From NCBI GenBank assembly GCA_020053915.1, contig JAGVMG010000007.1:1-41534 (forward strand): 41,534 bases of DNA, read 5' to 3'. This DNA is from Parachlamydiales bacterium. Lineage in GTDB: Bacteria; Chlamydiota; Chlamydiia; Chlamydiales; Rhabdochlamydiaceae. This document shows positions 31,969 through 40,697 of the stretch, piece by piece. The notes beneath the pieces are model-generated. The model saw only the letters and a list, made by a program, of their open reading frames with translations, was not told the DNA's origin and made no database searches. Position numbers and translations under genes: made by a program. Within the stretch, counting starts at the first letter, position 1; every line of letters starts with the position of its first letter.

Positions 31969-33765
31969 CTATGTCTTTTTCTTCAAGTTCATTTTCAGCA
32001 GATCGTTAAAAAAAAACTTCATGCCTGCCAGAGATTTTTTTATTGAAAACCCGATAAGGATCCCTACACACAAAACCAGAATCCCTAAATCCCCCCAATA
32101 GCTATAAAGCGTCCAATGATTTTCCACTTTGAGCGACAAATCCAATACACCTTTAATCCATTCAGATTTTTTTCCGCCTTCTCCCAACTGCGCCACAACC
32201 TGACCAAATCGGTCCACTGCAACAGTGAGTCCCGTATTACACGAACGCATTAGAGGAATTCCATTTTCTACCGCTCGAAGACGCGCATGATCAAAATGCT
32301 GTTTCGGTAGACGTGAATAGGGATAATAACTGTCATTCGTAACATTCACAAACAACTCAGCCCCCTTTTTCCGGCCCTCGCGCATGAGAGCTGCAAAAGT
32401 CTCTTCATAACAAACAGAAATACTTAACGGGACGCAGCTCCCAGTAACTGCCGCTTCAGACCCCGGCGTAAAAAATTCAACGATCCCATAGTTTTGCGTC
32501 CATTTTTTTAAAAAATGAAAGGGTAAATATTCCGCAAGAGGGAGCAAAACCCGTTTATCATACCGAGAAATTTCGCGTTGAAACGGAAAAAAGTGGAACG
32601 CTGCATTATAGTTTTTTCCGAGAGAAGGCTCGCGATGATCCAGGCCGGCGATCACTTCTGAATAAAAATGATTTGAGATCAACTGCCCCCAGAACGCGTT
32701 TGTCACGCACCAGACCTTTTCTCCGCGCAGCTCGCGTAGTTCGGCATAAGGAAAGAGCAAGGGAGGCTGATGCAATACAGCTTCATCTCCCAGCTCTTGA
32801 GCAACACATTTAAGCACTGCAGCATACAGATACACAGCATCTGTTGCAGGATAAGGGACAACAGCTTCCGGCAGAACCACAAGATCCCAATGGGATTGAT
32901 TATTGCTCTTGAGAAGCCTTAAAATTTCAATCCATTGATTTAAAGGTGAAATAAACTCATCGTGCCGCCCAGGTAAAGGAACCTTTTGAGATGGGAGCAA
33001 GCCAGTCTGGACTAAAGCAGCAGAGATGCGCTTTCCTTCGTTCTGCGGCGCACGTGAGAGGTGCCAGGTCCCAAACAACACAGGGACAAGGGCTAACCCC
33101 ATCCAAATCAGCGCACACGTTTTCTTTTTTTCTCGAGTGGCAAAGAACAATTTTACCGCCGCAAGATTGACAAGAATAACCCAAAACGAAAGGCCATAAA
33201 CTCCCCATACTGCAGCAAACTGCAGGGTAGGCACAGATGCTGTCAAAGAAAGCCCAACTGGATTCCATGTAAATCCGCATAAAACCTTAAGCCGCGACCA
33301 TTCCATCCCAGTCCACAATGCCGCAGCTGCTAAAATTCCCAAAGGAGTTAAACTGCGCACATCTCGAAGAAAAAAAGTGAGAAGGCTAAACTGCACCCCC
33401 AAAAGCAAACATAAGATTCCATAGACAAAAAGGATATACACCCCTTGAAACTCAATCGAGGTCATCCAGGAGAGGTGCACGAGTTGAATACAGGCAAACC
33501 AACCCCCACTTATGAAGATCTTTTGTCGAGAAGAGCACTGGGCAATGCTGACCCAAAACAGCGCAAACCCCAGAACAGCAGAAAAAAGAGAGAGCGAAGG
33601 GGACCATGCCGGCTGACCAAAGGCCACAATCCCCCAACTCGCTAAAAAGAAAAGTTTATTTTTCAATTGATCGGACAAGGAGCCAAGCGGTGAACCTTCT
33701 TGGACACAATGGCTGTTATTCAGAATGTTCTCCTTTCTGCGAGCCGCATTTTCCTCCCTTTCCAT
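31969..33765 (-). CDS. lnt: Apolipoprotein N-acyltransferase
   Basis: 598 residues as drawn. It adds the third acyl chain to lipoproteins at the periplasmic face of the inner membrane. There are about six N-terminal membrane helices, then a nitrilase domain with the triad Glu in VVLPEAVVPY, Lys in RYDKRVLLPLAEYLPFHF and Cys in SISVCYEETFAAL; a final helix (GDLGILVLCVGILIGF) follows. The ATG at 33765 overlaps the DoxX gene by 50 bp and lacks a Shine-Dalgarno. A strong AAGGAG stands just before ATT (33726) and CTG (33723), so the true start may be a rare codon there. C. trachomatis CT534 (cutE) is the counterpart. Confidence 0.92.
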   Translation of the reverse strand: MEREENAARRKENILNNSHCVQEGSPLGSLSDQLKNKLFFLASWGIVAFGQPAWSPSLSLFSAVLGFALFWVSIAQCSSRQKIFISGGWFACIQLVHLSWMTSIEFQGVYILFVYGILCLLLGVQFSLLTFFLRDVRSLTPLGILAAAALWTGMEWSRLKVLCGFTWNPVGLSLTASVPTLQFAAVWGVYGLSFWVILVNLAAVKLFFATREKKKTCALIWMGLALVPVLFGTWHLSRAPQNEGKRISAALVQTGLLPSQKVPLPGRHDEFISPLNQWIEILRLLKSNNQSHWDLVVLPEAVVPYPATDAVYLYAAVLKCVAQELGDEAVLHQPPLLFPYAELRELRGEKVWCVTNAFWGQLISNHFYSEVIAGLDHREPSLGKNYNAAFHFFPFQREISRYDKRVLLPLAEYLPFHFLKKWTQNYGIVEFFTPGSEAAVTGSCVPLSISVCYEETFAALMREGRKKGAELFVNVTNDSYYPYSRLPKQHFDHARLRAVENGIPLMRSCNTGLTVAVDRFGQVVAQLGEGGKKSEWIKGVLDLSLKVENHWTLYSYWGDLGILVLCVGILIGFSIKKSLAGMKFFFNDLLKMNLKKKT

Positions 33766-34189
33766 AAGCCAATAAAATCAGTAAACCACCAAGCACGCTT
33801 AAATTTTTTAAAAAATTTGCAGCCTGCACTTCATATTCTGGACCTTGAACCATCCAAAAAGCATGCATCACCAGCGTGGTCGGGATCAAAAAAATCGCTA
33901 ATAAAAACGCACCAAAACGCACCTGGACGCCGAGCAGCACGCACAGCCCCCCCAAAATTTCACAGCAAACGGCAGCAGTAAGTAGGATGGGCAGATAGGG
34001 AAGAACCCACTCCCCAATTCCCGTGACCCATCCCGATCCTTGAGACATCGTCATCCAATTCGTCAAAGAGGTCGCAAGTAATTGTTCCGCCTCCTGCCAA
34101 TTAAGGATTTTACTTAACCCCGAAGCCAGAAAAATCAAGCTGATCAATAATCTCCCAGCAAAACCCAACAAACATTTTAACATAAACAT
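33716..34189 (-). CDS. DoxX-family membrane protein
   Basis: 157 residues with four hydrophobic helices: FAGRLLISLIFLASGLSKIL, then PYLPILLTAAVCCEILGGLC, FGAFLLAIFLIPTTLVMHAF and LSVLGGLLILLAY. The F-x-x-SG-x-x-K motif in the first helix is typical of DoxX/DoxD-like proteins, associated with redox balance and quinones in other bacteria, although no activity is certain. It ends inside the start region of lnt, suggesting coupling. A basic His/Lys/Cys-bearing tail follows the last helix. Confidence 0.8.
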   Translation of the reverse strand: MFMLKCLLGFAGRLLISLIFLASGLSKILNWQEAEQLLATSLTNWMTMSQGSGWVTGIGEWVLPYLPILLTAAVCCEILGGLCVLLGVQVRFGAFLLAIFLIPTTLVMHAFWMVQGPEYEVQAANFLKNLSVLGGLLILLAYGKGGKCGSQKGEHSE

Positions 34190-34243
34190 CTCCAGAAGTA
34201 GCTATTGAAGTATATCCTTCTTATGCATTATTCTAGTCTACCG

Positions 34244-35416
34244 ATGAAGGAAAATTTTCGCGATTACCATCTTTTTCAGATTTTAAATCTCTATGATGAG
34301 CAGACGGCTCCACTTGATTTATTTTTAAGAAATTATTTTAAAAAAAATCACGCGGTCGGTTCTAAAGATCGCAAGATCATTTGCGAATCTCTGTATCTCA
34401 TGATCCGTTGGAGAGGTCTTTTAGATCATCTCTGCGAAAAACCTGTGAACTGGAAAAATCGCTATCATTGCTTACAACACTTTTCTCCTCACTCCCACCT
34501 TAACAACCTCGAGATCCCCCCTCATGTCCGAGCCAGCTTTCCAAAAGCTTTTTTTCAACTCCTTGAACTAAGCTTAGGCCCCGAATTAGCTTGGGAATTT
34601 TGTCTCGCAAGCAATGAGACTGCTCCGACGACAGTCCGGGTCAATCTTCTAAAAATTAGCCGCGAAGAATTATTGGCTAAATGGCAACCTCACTATACTG
34701 TGTCTCCCTGCGCACATTCCCCTACGGGAATCATCTTTGATAAAAAGGAAAACTTTTTTGGAATGCCTGAATTTAAGGAAGGGTGCTTCGAAGTGCAAGA
34801 TGAAGCAAGTCAGCTGATTGCAGATCTTGTCGACCCCAAACCCACAGATCATGTGCTCGATTTTTGCGCTGGATCGGGAGGTAAAACACTCGCCTTTGCT
34901 CCAAAAATGAAGGGAAGGGGACAAATTTTTCTCCACGACATCCGCCCTCACGCACTTGCCGAAGCAAAAAAAAGATTAAAGCGCGCAGGAATACAAAACG
35001 CTCAACCTCTCCTCCCCGACTCCCCACAGAAAAGAAAGCTACAACATACGATGGACTGGGTACTCGTCGACGCTCCTTGCACAGGCACTGGAACATTGCG
35101 GCGCAACCCAGATATGAAGTGGAAATTTTCCCCAGAAACTGTTGATCGTTTGAGCGCCGAACAAAAACTCATTTTTAAGGAAGCGCTGCAATTTTTGCGT
35201 CCCGGAGGATACATCGTCTATGCCACCTGCAGCGTTCTCCCTCAAGAAAATGAAGAACAAGCGGCCTATTTTCAAGAAGAATTCGGCTTAACTCCCGTGG
35301 CACCCCCATTAAAAACCTTTCCTAAAAGCGGTGGAATGGACGGTTTTTTTGGAATTGTTTTCCAGAAGAGCCCGCTTCAAAAGCGCGTTCTACAGGATGA
35401 GGGAAGTTTGCAATAG
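34244..35416 (+). CDS. rsmB: RsmB/NSUN-type rRNA (cytosine-C5) methyltransferase
   Basis: 390 residues from the ATG at 34244; in-frame starts at 34223 and TTG 34205 exist, but MKENFRDYHLF fits relatives best. It methylates cytosine in RNA with S-adenosylmethionine. Motifs: DFCAGSGGKTLAF (SAM binding), DAPCTGTGTLRRNPDMKW (motif IV, first Cys) and VYATCSVLPQENE (motif VI, catalytic Cys). An N-terminal helical domain similar to NusB-like/RsmB N-domains is shortened. It is divergent from DoxX/lnt. CT553 (fmu) is the likely counterpart; the exact rRNA target is uncertain. Confidence 0.85.
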   Translation: MKENFRDYHLFQILNLYDEQTAPLDLFLRNYFKKNHAVGSKDRKIICESLYLMIRWRGLLDHLCEKPVNWKNRYHCLQHFSPHSHLNNLEIPPHVRASFPKAFFQLLELSLGPELAWEFCLASNETAPTTVRVNLLKISREELLAKWQPHYTVSPCAHSPTGIIFDKKENFFGMPEFKEGCFEVQDEASQLIADLVDPKPTDHVLDFCAGSGGKTLAFAPKMKGRGQIFLHDIRPHALAEAKKRLKRAGIQNAQPLLPDSPQKRKLQHTMDWVLVDAPCTGTGTLRRNPDMKWKFSPETVDRLSAEQKLIFKEALQFLRPGGYIVYATCSVLPQENEEQAAYFQEEFGLTPVAPPLKTFPKSGGMDGFFGIVFQKSPLQKRVLQDEGSLQ

Positions 35417-35486
35417 GTTCAGAAGCCCATTGTGGTATAAAATCTATGGATCTGTTAGATTCACATGTAAACAACCTGATGTCATT

Positions 35487-36662
35487 ATGAAAAAAAATCG
35501 AGCCATATTTTTAGCGTTAGCACTCCTCTGCACCTTGCCTCAATGGGCAGACGCTCCTTCTCTTCTGACCGCAGAACAACATGAGTCTCTGATTGTCTAT
35601 AATCGCATTTTGGCTAAGGTCAATGACAAAACGCTCTCTGTAATTGACATCATGAAGAAAATGGATCTCTTTCTTCAGCGCAACTATCCCGAACTTGTCG
35701 ATTCAAAAGTGGCGCGTTTTCAATTTTATTCTTCCCAATGGCGAGACACTCTCGCTCAGATGATCGATCAAGAATTGATGATCGCAGATGCTGAACGGCT
35801 CGAACTCAAAGTGTCCGATGCGGAAGTCCGAGAAGAAATGCTAGACCGCTTCGGCCCCACGATCATGGCAACGTTAGATAAGCTAGGCCTTTCCTACGAA
35901 GAGGCTCGTTCCATGATCCACTCTGAAATGATCGTTCAGAGAATGATGTGGTTTCGGGTTAATTCAAAGGCACTTAACACAGTCAATCCTCAAGATATTA
36001 AAGAAGCTTACAAGCAGTTCTGCTTAAAAAATCCGGCATTAGAACAGTGGAAATATCAGGTTCTTTCCGTGCGCTCTCCGAAAAGTGATTTAAGCGAAGC
36101 GATCGCTCATCGCGCATTTGATATCCTCCAATCTGCTCAAACTCCGAATTCCCTTCAAGATATCGCCGCAAATCAGACCGCAACAGAGCGACCCGTGCAG
36201 GTCATTAGCGAACGCACCAGCGAAAAGGAACAAACTGTAATTTTTACTCAGTATACAGATCTAAATCTCGCTCTCGATCAGATCAAAAACGAAGCCAACG
36301 AAGAGAATCAATTGGCGATTTCCGTTTCACCTGAACTCGACGTCGACGAGAAAAACATTGCCGATGCACACAAAGAAGTTCTAAAAACTTTGGCGCCAGG
36401 AATGTTCAGCGCTCCTATAGCTCAAGTGAGCCGTGTCGACCAATCCGTTGTGTACCGCATTTTTCATCTGAAAGAACATTCCAAAAAAGAGGTTCCTCAA
36501 TTTGAATCTATTTCCGATAAATTGAAAGATTCTCTTCTTGAACAAGCTGTCGTTAAAGAAAATTCCCTCTACATCACGAAACTTCGCGAGAGATTAGGCT
36601 ATGATGAAAAGCATATGCTCGAATCACTTCCGGATGATTTCCAGCCCTTTGCTCTAAAATGA
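35487..36662 (+). CDS. SurA-like periplasmic chaperone
   Basis: 391 residues from the ATG at 35487, which gives a classical signal peptide (MKKNRAIFLALALLCTLPQW, then ADA). The N-terminal part resembles SurA_N domains: ILAKVNDKTLSVIDIMKKMD, FYSSQWRDTLAQMIDQELMI, then AERLELKVSDAEVREEM. A parvulin-like region follows but the catalytic core is weak, so it may act only as a holding chaperone for outer-membrane proteins. It ends with a 4-bp overlap with rsmA. In C. trachomatis the neighbour of ksgA (CT354) is CT355, likely the same gene. Confidence 0.7.
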   Translation: MKKNRAIFLALALLCTLPQWADAPSLLTAEQHESLIVYNRILAKVNDKTLSVIDIMKKMDLFLQRNYPELVDSKVARFQFYSSQWRDTLAQMIDQELMIADAERLELKVSDAEVREEMLDRFGPTIMATLDKLGLSYEEARSMIHSEMIVQRMMWFRVNSKALNTVNPQDIKEAYKQFCLKNPALEQWKYQVLSVRSPKSDLSEAIAHRAFDILQSAQTPNSLQDIAANQTATERPVQVISERTSEKEQTVIFTQYTDLNLALDQIKNEANEENQLAISVSPELDVDEKNIADAHKEVLKTLAPGMFSAPIAQVSRVDQSVVYRIFHLKEHSKKEVPQFESISDKLKDSLLEQAVVKENSLYITKLRERLGYDEKHMLESLPDDFQPFALK

Positions 36663-37492
36663 GCAAGATGCATAAAGCATCAGAGCTTCAGAGCTTTCTC
36701 AGAGAGCTGGGAGTGGATGCACGGAAAGGTCTTTCTCAGAATTTCTTAATCGATGGTAATATTCTTCGCAAAATTGCGGCCTCCGCTCATGTAAAAACGG
36801 GAGATTATGTTTTAGAGATTGGCCCAGGGCCAGGAGCTCTTACAGAGCTACTCTTAGAACAAGGCGCCCATGTCACCGCAATCGAGCTCGATGTCGTCTT
36901 TGCTAAAGCATTAGAACGCTTACAAACTCAGGATCAGCGATTAACTGTTTTTACAACGGATTTTTTAAAATTTCCTCTACAAGAGTTTCTTAAAAAAAAT
37001 CCAGGACCCTGGAAGGTCGTCGCTAACTTACCGTACCACATTACAACGCCGATCCTAACCCAGATTCTCCCTTGCACTCCAGCGATCGAGTCTGTCACCA
37101 TTATGGTCCAAAAGGAAGTGGGAAAGCGGATGGTCTCGTCACCCGGCTCTTCAGACTACGGGAGCTTTTCTGTCTTCGTCTCCTTTTATAGCAAAGCCAC
37201 CTACTGCTTTACAGTGGAACCCACCTGCTTTTATCCTAAGCCGACCGTTCAATCGGCTGTGGTGCATTGTCAGTTACACCCAGCTCCACAAGTCTCTTCG
37301 GTGGATGCATTTTTTATTCTCACGCGCACAGCTTTTCAGCAACGGCGAAAAATGCTCCGCTCTTCGCTCAAAGAGCTTTACCTTCAGGAAAAAATCGTCT
37401 CGAGTCTTCTGCAATTAGGACTGAAAGAAACGGTGCGACCTGAAGAGCTCTCGCTCAATCAGTTCTTACAGTTATTTTCTTTGTTAAACTGA
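36659..37492 (+). CDS. rsmA: 16S rRNA dimethyladenosine transferase RsmA (KsgA)
   Basis: 277 residues. It dimethylates two adjacent adenines in helix 45 of 16S rRNA. Seen: GLSQNFLIDGNILRKIA, SAM-binding VLEIGPGPGALTELLL, the acidic end of motif II (IELD) and the catalytic NLPYHITTPIL (N-L-P-Y). The C-terminal RTAFQQRRKMLRSSL is the typical helical domain. The start overlaps the previous stop (ATGA). Its 3' end overlaps the convergent dac gene by 38 bp. Confidence 0.97.
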   Translation: MSKMHKASELQSFLRELGVDARKGLSQNFLIDGNILRKIAASAHVKTGDYVLEIGPGPGALTELLLEQGAHVTAIELDVVFAKALERLQTQDQRLTVFTTDFLKFPLQEFLKKNPGPWKVVANLPYHITTPILTQILPCTPAIESVTIMVQKEVGKRMVSSPGSSDYGSFSVFVSFYSKATYCFTVEPTCFYPKPTVQSAVVHCQLHPAPQVSSVDAFFILTRTAFQQRRKMLRSSLKELYLQEKIVSSLLQLGLKETVRPEELSLNQFLQLFSLLN

Positions 37493-38810
37493 CTTTTTTC
37501 CGGATCCGCTTTTTGAAAGGATGATGAAAGCAGTAAAAAGCAATTCCGAAAAATACACATCCAATCAGCGCAAGGAAAATTCCCGTATATTGGCGGCATT
37601 GAGCTTTGAGCGTACTCCAAGCTCCTTGAAGTTTATACTGGAAGGTCCCTTCTATCTGATGAACGGAAAATAAAGGCTCTCTTGCAAGAATGTCACCGCT
37701 TGGAGAGCGAACAACAACCTCGCCTACATTTTGCCCTTCTTGAATAGGTAACGAAAGCTCATTCCAACATTCAGCTACTGTAAAGTCAGGCTCTTCAGAA
37801 GCATAGTACTGCAAAATGACATCGCGTTCCAAATCGGCAATGAGCGCTCGCTTAGCTCCGGGCAGTATGTAGGAAAAATGATCAAACTGTTTTGAAAAAA
37901 GAGTGCGTGCGACCTTAGGCTCATTAAAGCCCGCTTCGAAAAGAGTAATCGCATCCTTATAGCGCATTGGTAACTGGGAACAGCCCAATAAAACAAGGAT
38001 GAGTTTTCGGTGTTCATCTTCCGCTGCACCGACAAGAGTGTACCCTGAGCTCAGCGTGTACCCCGTCTTCACCCCAATTGCCTTAGGGTAATGAAATTTC
38101 CCCTGCTTCACCAATGCATTGTGCTGGAATAGATCTGCATCCGCCTGCTTATTCGTCGTCCCGCGGGGGTACTTCAGCGTCTTTACCATTTCACGAAAAA
38201 AGGGGATCTCCAATGCTCTCTTCGTGATGATCGCCATATCCCTAGCCGTTGTTTTATGCTCCGGGTGGTACAATCCATGGGGAGCATAAAAAGTCGTCTG
38301 AGTACAACCTAGAGTTTTAATATAGAGATTGAGCTCTTCGACAAACTGCATCGTGCTCCCAGAGACATACTGAGCGATGACATTTGCAGCATCATTGGCC
38401 GATTCCAGCATCAATCCGTATAATAAGGTTCTTAAAGGGAGAATTTCTCCGGTTTTAAGTCCCATATGGGTTCCCCCAAATTCCAGACGATAGGGAGGGT
38501 GGCCGCGCGCAGGATCTCGACGGATCGAAGGATGGACTGACCCCACGGCGTCAGCAGTTGCCATGATTAACTCATCTAGCGCATGTTCCTTTTTTTCAAG
38601 AGCATAAAGGGCAGTGGCTATCTTAGTGATGCTCGCGGGAAACATGGGGACCTGAGCATTTTTCTGATAAAGGACAGCTCCTGTTTGAGCATTGATGAGG
38701 ATCGCCGAAGAAGCGGAAATGTCAACAGATAACGGGACAGAGGCCGCCGACAGCGGTCCAATTCCCAATCCGCACAAAAAAATATAGACAAACAAGCTTC
38801 TTTTTTTCAT
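37455..38810 (-). CDS. dacC: D-alanyl-D-alanine carboxypeptidase (PBP5/DacC family)
   Basis: 451 residues from the ATG at 38810, which gives a signal peptide (MKKRSLFVYIFLCGLGIGPL, then SAA). Penicillin-binding motifs: S60-I-T-K (SxxK), S-A-N (SxN) and K-T-G in GVKTGYTLSSGYTL. A C-terminal domain and a membrane anchor (FLALIGCVFFGIAFYCF) follow, so it is held at the periplasmic face of the inner membrane. It trims the peptide stem of peptidoglycan, which chlamydiae make mainly for division. CT551 is the counterpart by neighbourhood. An earlier start at 38879 would precede the signal peptide with 23 residues. Confidence 0.9.
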   Translation of the reverse strand: MKKRSLFVYIFLCGLGIGPLSAASVPLSVDISASSAILINAQTGAVLYQKNAQVPMFPASITKIATALYALEKKEHALDELIMATADAVGSVHPSIRRDPARGHPPYRLEFGGTHMGLKTGEILPLRTLLYGLMLESANDAANVIAQYVSGSTMQFVEELNLYIKTLGCTQTTFYAPHGLYHPEHKTTARDMAIITKRALEIPFFREMVKTLKYPRGTTNKQADADLFQHNALVKQGKFHYPKAIGVKTGYTLSSGYTLVGAAEDEHRKLILVLLGCSQLPMRYKDAITLFEAGFNEPKVARTLFSKQFDHFSYILPGAKRALIADLERDVILQYYASEEPDFTVAECWNELSLPIQEGQNVGEVVVRSPSGDILAREPLFSVHQIEGTFQYKLQGAWSTLKAQCRQYTGIFLALIGCVFFGIAFYCFHHPFKKRIRKKVSLTKKITVRTD

Positions 38811-38934
38811 GCGCGATGATATACAACTTAACCCATTAATTATCAATAACATAATAGCAATCCCCACAAGAACCCTCATTAACCATAGAAAAATTAAGGA
38901 ATGTGATCAACTTGAAGATTTTTGTTGATACCTC

Positions 38935-38964
38935 TTGACAAGGTATATATATGAAAGCTAAACT
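38935..38964 (+). promoter_or_regulatory. Promoter of the CT550-like gene
   Basis: TTGACA (38935-38940) and TAAACT (38959-38964) are separated by 18 bp: a perfect -35 and a good -10. The start codon is 42 bp on, after GGAGG at 38996-39000. This is among the clearest promoters in the window. Confidence 0.75.
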
Positions 38965-39005
38965 AGGAATTGTAGGGGTGTGGGTTAGTTTAAGCGGAGG
39001 ACATG

Positions 39006-39440
39006 ATGATCAACCCAGTTATTTTGGAAGAAGCCTTTCTGGAATTCAGTAATAATCTACAAAAGTGGATTCCTGATGGCGTCATTCATGTAGATCTAAA
39101 AGTTCTCCACGACCTAGGGCTGCTTAACCAAACGGAACTCGAACATTCGGTAAACGAAGAAAATCTCTCCCTATATTTTCACATCATTGAAACACCCGAT
39201 AAGGTGACCCTATACAATGACCAATTCGCCATTTGGATCATTCCACAGCTCGTTCAGGACATCCCCACGACAACCACAATGATTTCCCTATTACAAGGCA
39301 ACAAACCTCATCTCGAAATCGTTTATACAACGACTGGCGTTTACAACGCCCCCAAGTATATCCTGAAAATCTTACAGCATTTCCTCGCAGAGGTTCAGGA
39401 CACAGAAGCAGTGATTTCCTCTATTGGGAAGAAAAAATAG
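39006..39440 (+). CDS. Conserved chlamydial protein (CT550-like)
   Basis: 144 residues from the second ATG at 39006, which has GGAGG at 5 bp; the first ATG at 39003 is too close. It is acidic, has no signal peptide or membrane segment and no family motif that I recognise. Patterns such as WIPDGVIHVDLKVLHDLGLL and LYNDQFAIWIIPQ suggest a small alpha/beta protein. It lies between dac and rsbW as CT550 does in C. trachomatis, and the stop lies within a bidirectional terminator. Its function is unknown. A link to the RsbW-type regulator is only suggested by position. Confidence 0.75.
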   Translation: MINPVILEEAFLEFSNNLQKWIPDGVIHVDLKVLHDLGLLNQTELEHSVNEENLSLYFHIIETPDKVTLYNDQFAIWIIPQLVQDIPTTTTMISLLQGNKPHLEIVYTTTGVYNAPKYILKILQHFLAEVQDTEAVISSIGKKK

Positions 39441-39464
39441 CCGGTTTATCCGGTTATTTTTTTT
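39436..39464 (+). terminator. Bidirectional rho-independent terminator
   Basis: AATAGCCGG pairs with CCGGTTATT around TTTAT, followed by TTTTTT on the plus strand and by CTATTTTTTCTT on the minus strand. It overlaps the stop codons of both convergent genes (39440 and 39446). Confidence 0.88.
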
Positions 39465-39895
39465 GATAAGACGAGGACGTTGTGCTGTCCCACTCTTTCG
39501 TAACTTAAACCATCGCAATAAGTCCGCATCAATTTCACACCCAAGCCCCCCTCTACCATTTCTTCAATCGGCATCTCCGGCTTTACAGGCGCGGATAGGG
39601 GATCATATGCCACTCCCTCATCGATCAGAGTAAAGGCGATCAGCTCAGGGGTTAAAAGAGCTTGAATTTCTAGCCGTCCTCCCATTTGGGAATAGGCATG
39701 CATCACGACGTTGACGACAGCCTCTTCCAAAGCGAGCTCAAACTGTTGAGCATCTTTTTTGGGCAATCCTGCATAACTTAAGGTCTGCTGTACCCAATCT
39801 AAGATTTGTGGCAGCATCTCCAGCGTGGCTTCAAAATACTGAACAAAATTCTTTGGAATGTGCGTCATGAATTCTCTTATTTCGACGTAAGTCAA
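39446..39895 (-). CDS. rsbW: RsbW-like anti-sigma factor serine kinase
   Basis: 149 residues with a Bergerat ATPase domain: N box ELALEEAVVNVVMHAY (about 53-68), G1 DEGVAYDP and G2 GGLGVKLMR. RsbW-type kinases phosphorylate anti-anti-sigma (STAS) proteins and bind sigma factors; chlamydiae have RsbW, RsbV and RsbU relatives that report metabolic state. No partner is present in the window. It begins 4 bp after the LptE-like gene, so the three minus-strand genes may form an operon. A start ten codons later (MTHIPKNF) is possible. Confidence 0.85.
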   Translation of the reverse strand: MTYVEIREFMTHIPKNFVQYFEATLEMLPQILDWVQQTLSYAGLPKKDAQQFELALEEAVVNVVMHAYSQMGGRLEIQALLTPELIAFTLIDEGVAYDPLSAPVKPEMPIEEMVEGGLGVKLMRTYCDGLSYERVGQHNVLVLSKKITG

Positions 39896-39898
39896 TTC

Positions 39899-40693
39899 TT
39901 ATGGATGCAAAGTCAAATGGTGATTCAATCCTTCTACTATCTTCTGCGCAAGAGTCTGATAAATCGGCGCTCCGGCGTCGTCATGAGCCCCTTCAATCGA
40001 GTCCAGTTGCCCTAAAGAAAAATCTAAGACCGTTTGAGGACGCCCATGGGGAGGAACAAAGGTTAGGTCCACAATAGAATGCGCATCGACATAATCGTAA
40101 TCTGCTGAAGCCTTAACAATGGTCGGTCCGACCACAACATCTCCTGAGGCTGTCTCCACGAGCTTAACCTCAGCGGAAAGGGTTCTGCGGTTCTCTGTTG
40201 CCAAAATATTTTTGCGCCGCTGGCCGGTCGTAGGGTTCCGATCGTACTGATAACCAATCCGATCGCTTCCATCGCCAATGATGGAAACAAGCAACGTCAG
40301 AGCCCCTCTGTTCCGATGGTATTCCAAGAGAGGGTTTTCCGCAATCTTGCGAACAATGGCATTGTTCAGCTGCCCTTCATCATCTCCCGAGATATAGGGA
40401 ACACAAATAGAGACAGGATCTCCATCTGCTTGGCTTTCTTGAAACCGATAACCGCATCCGGAAAGAATGAGACTTAACGCGCTTAAGCAGAGCAATTTAC
40501 AAGAGGCAATTGCAAAACTAGAGCCCCTAGAAAAATCGATGATTCTGAGACAGGCTGCAAGGGCAGCTAGACTGCCAGGTCCTTTTTGACGAAGCCAACC
40601 CCTTGCGGGTTGGCGAGGAGAAAGGGATGCAAGCTGGCTCAAAAGCGCGATTTTGCTAGACTCTCGAGTTTTGCAATTGCCTCTATAAAACAT
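39899..40693 (-). CDS. LptE-like lipoprotein carrying an in-frame palindromic insertion
   Basis: 264 residues. Residues 1-3 (MFY) and 65 onward (CKLLCLSALSLILSGCGYRF) together make a perfect lipoprotein signal with lipobox LSGC, but 61 residues lie between them. These are encoded by a 183-bp near-palindrome (40502-40684) that keeps the frame. The mature part (SICVPYISGDDEGQLNNAIV) resembles LptE/RlpB, the outer-membrane partner of LptD in lipopolysaccharide insertion, and CT548. The protein may start internally at a TTG (TTGCTCTGC, residue 67), which would restore a short signal. The gene lies between BamD-like and rsbW genes on the same strand. Confidence 0.75.
   Translation of the reverse strand: MFYRGNCKTRESSKIALLSQLASLSPRQPARGWLRQKGPGSLAALAACLRIIDFSRGSSFAIASCKLLCLSALSLILSGCGYRFQESQADGDPVSICVPYISGDDEGQLNNAIVRKIAENPLLEYHRNRGALTLLVSIIGDGSDRIGYQYDRNPTTGQRRKNILATENRRTLSAEVKLVETASGDVVVGPTIVKASADYDYVDAHSIVDLTFVPPHGRPQTVLDFSLGQLDSIEGAHDDAGAPIYQTLAQKIVEGLNHHLTLHP
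40502..40684. mobile_element. 183-bp near-palindromic insertion element (RPE/MITE-like)
   Basis: The ends are perfect 18-bp inverted repeats (AGAGGCAATTGCAAAACT and its complement). Similarity of the arms continues inward for about 57 bp with mismatches (GAG, CTAG, AAAATCG, TGAG, CAG and TGCA blocks are shared). The centre is a second hairpin, GCCAACCC-CTTGC-GGGTTGGC (40594-40614). The length, 61 codons, keeps the host gene in frame. It has no transposase, so it is non-autonomous. No clear target duplication is seen beyond a single T. Confidence 0.75.
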
Positions 40694-40697
40694 GAAA

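Noticed and set aside
40501-40685. Target-site duplication around the palindromic element
   Set aside because: Flanks (ATTTACA and ATAAAAC) share no direct repeat longer than one base, so a transposase-type target duplication is not claimed.
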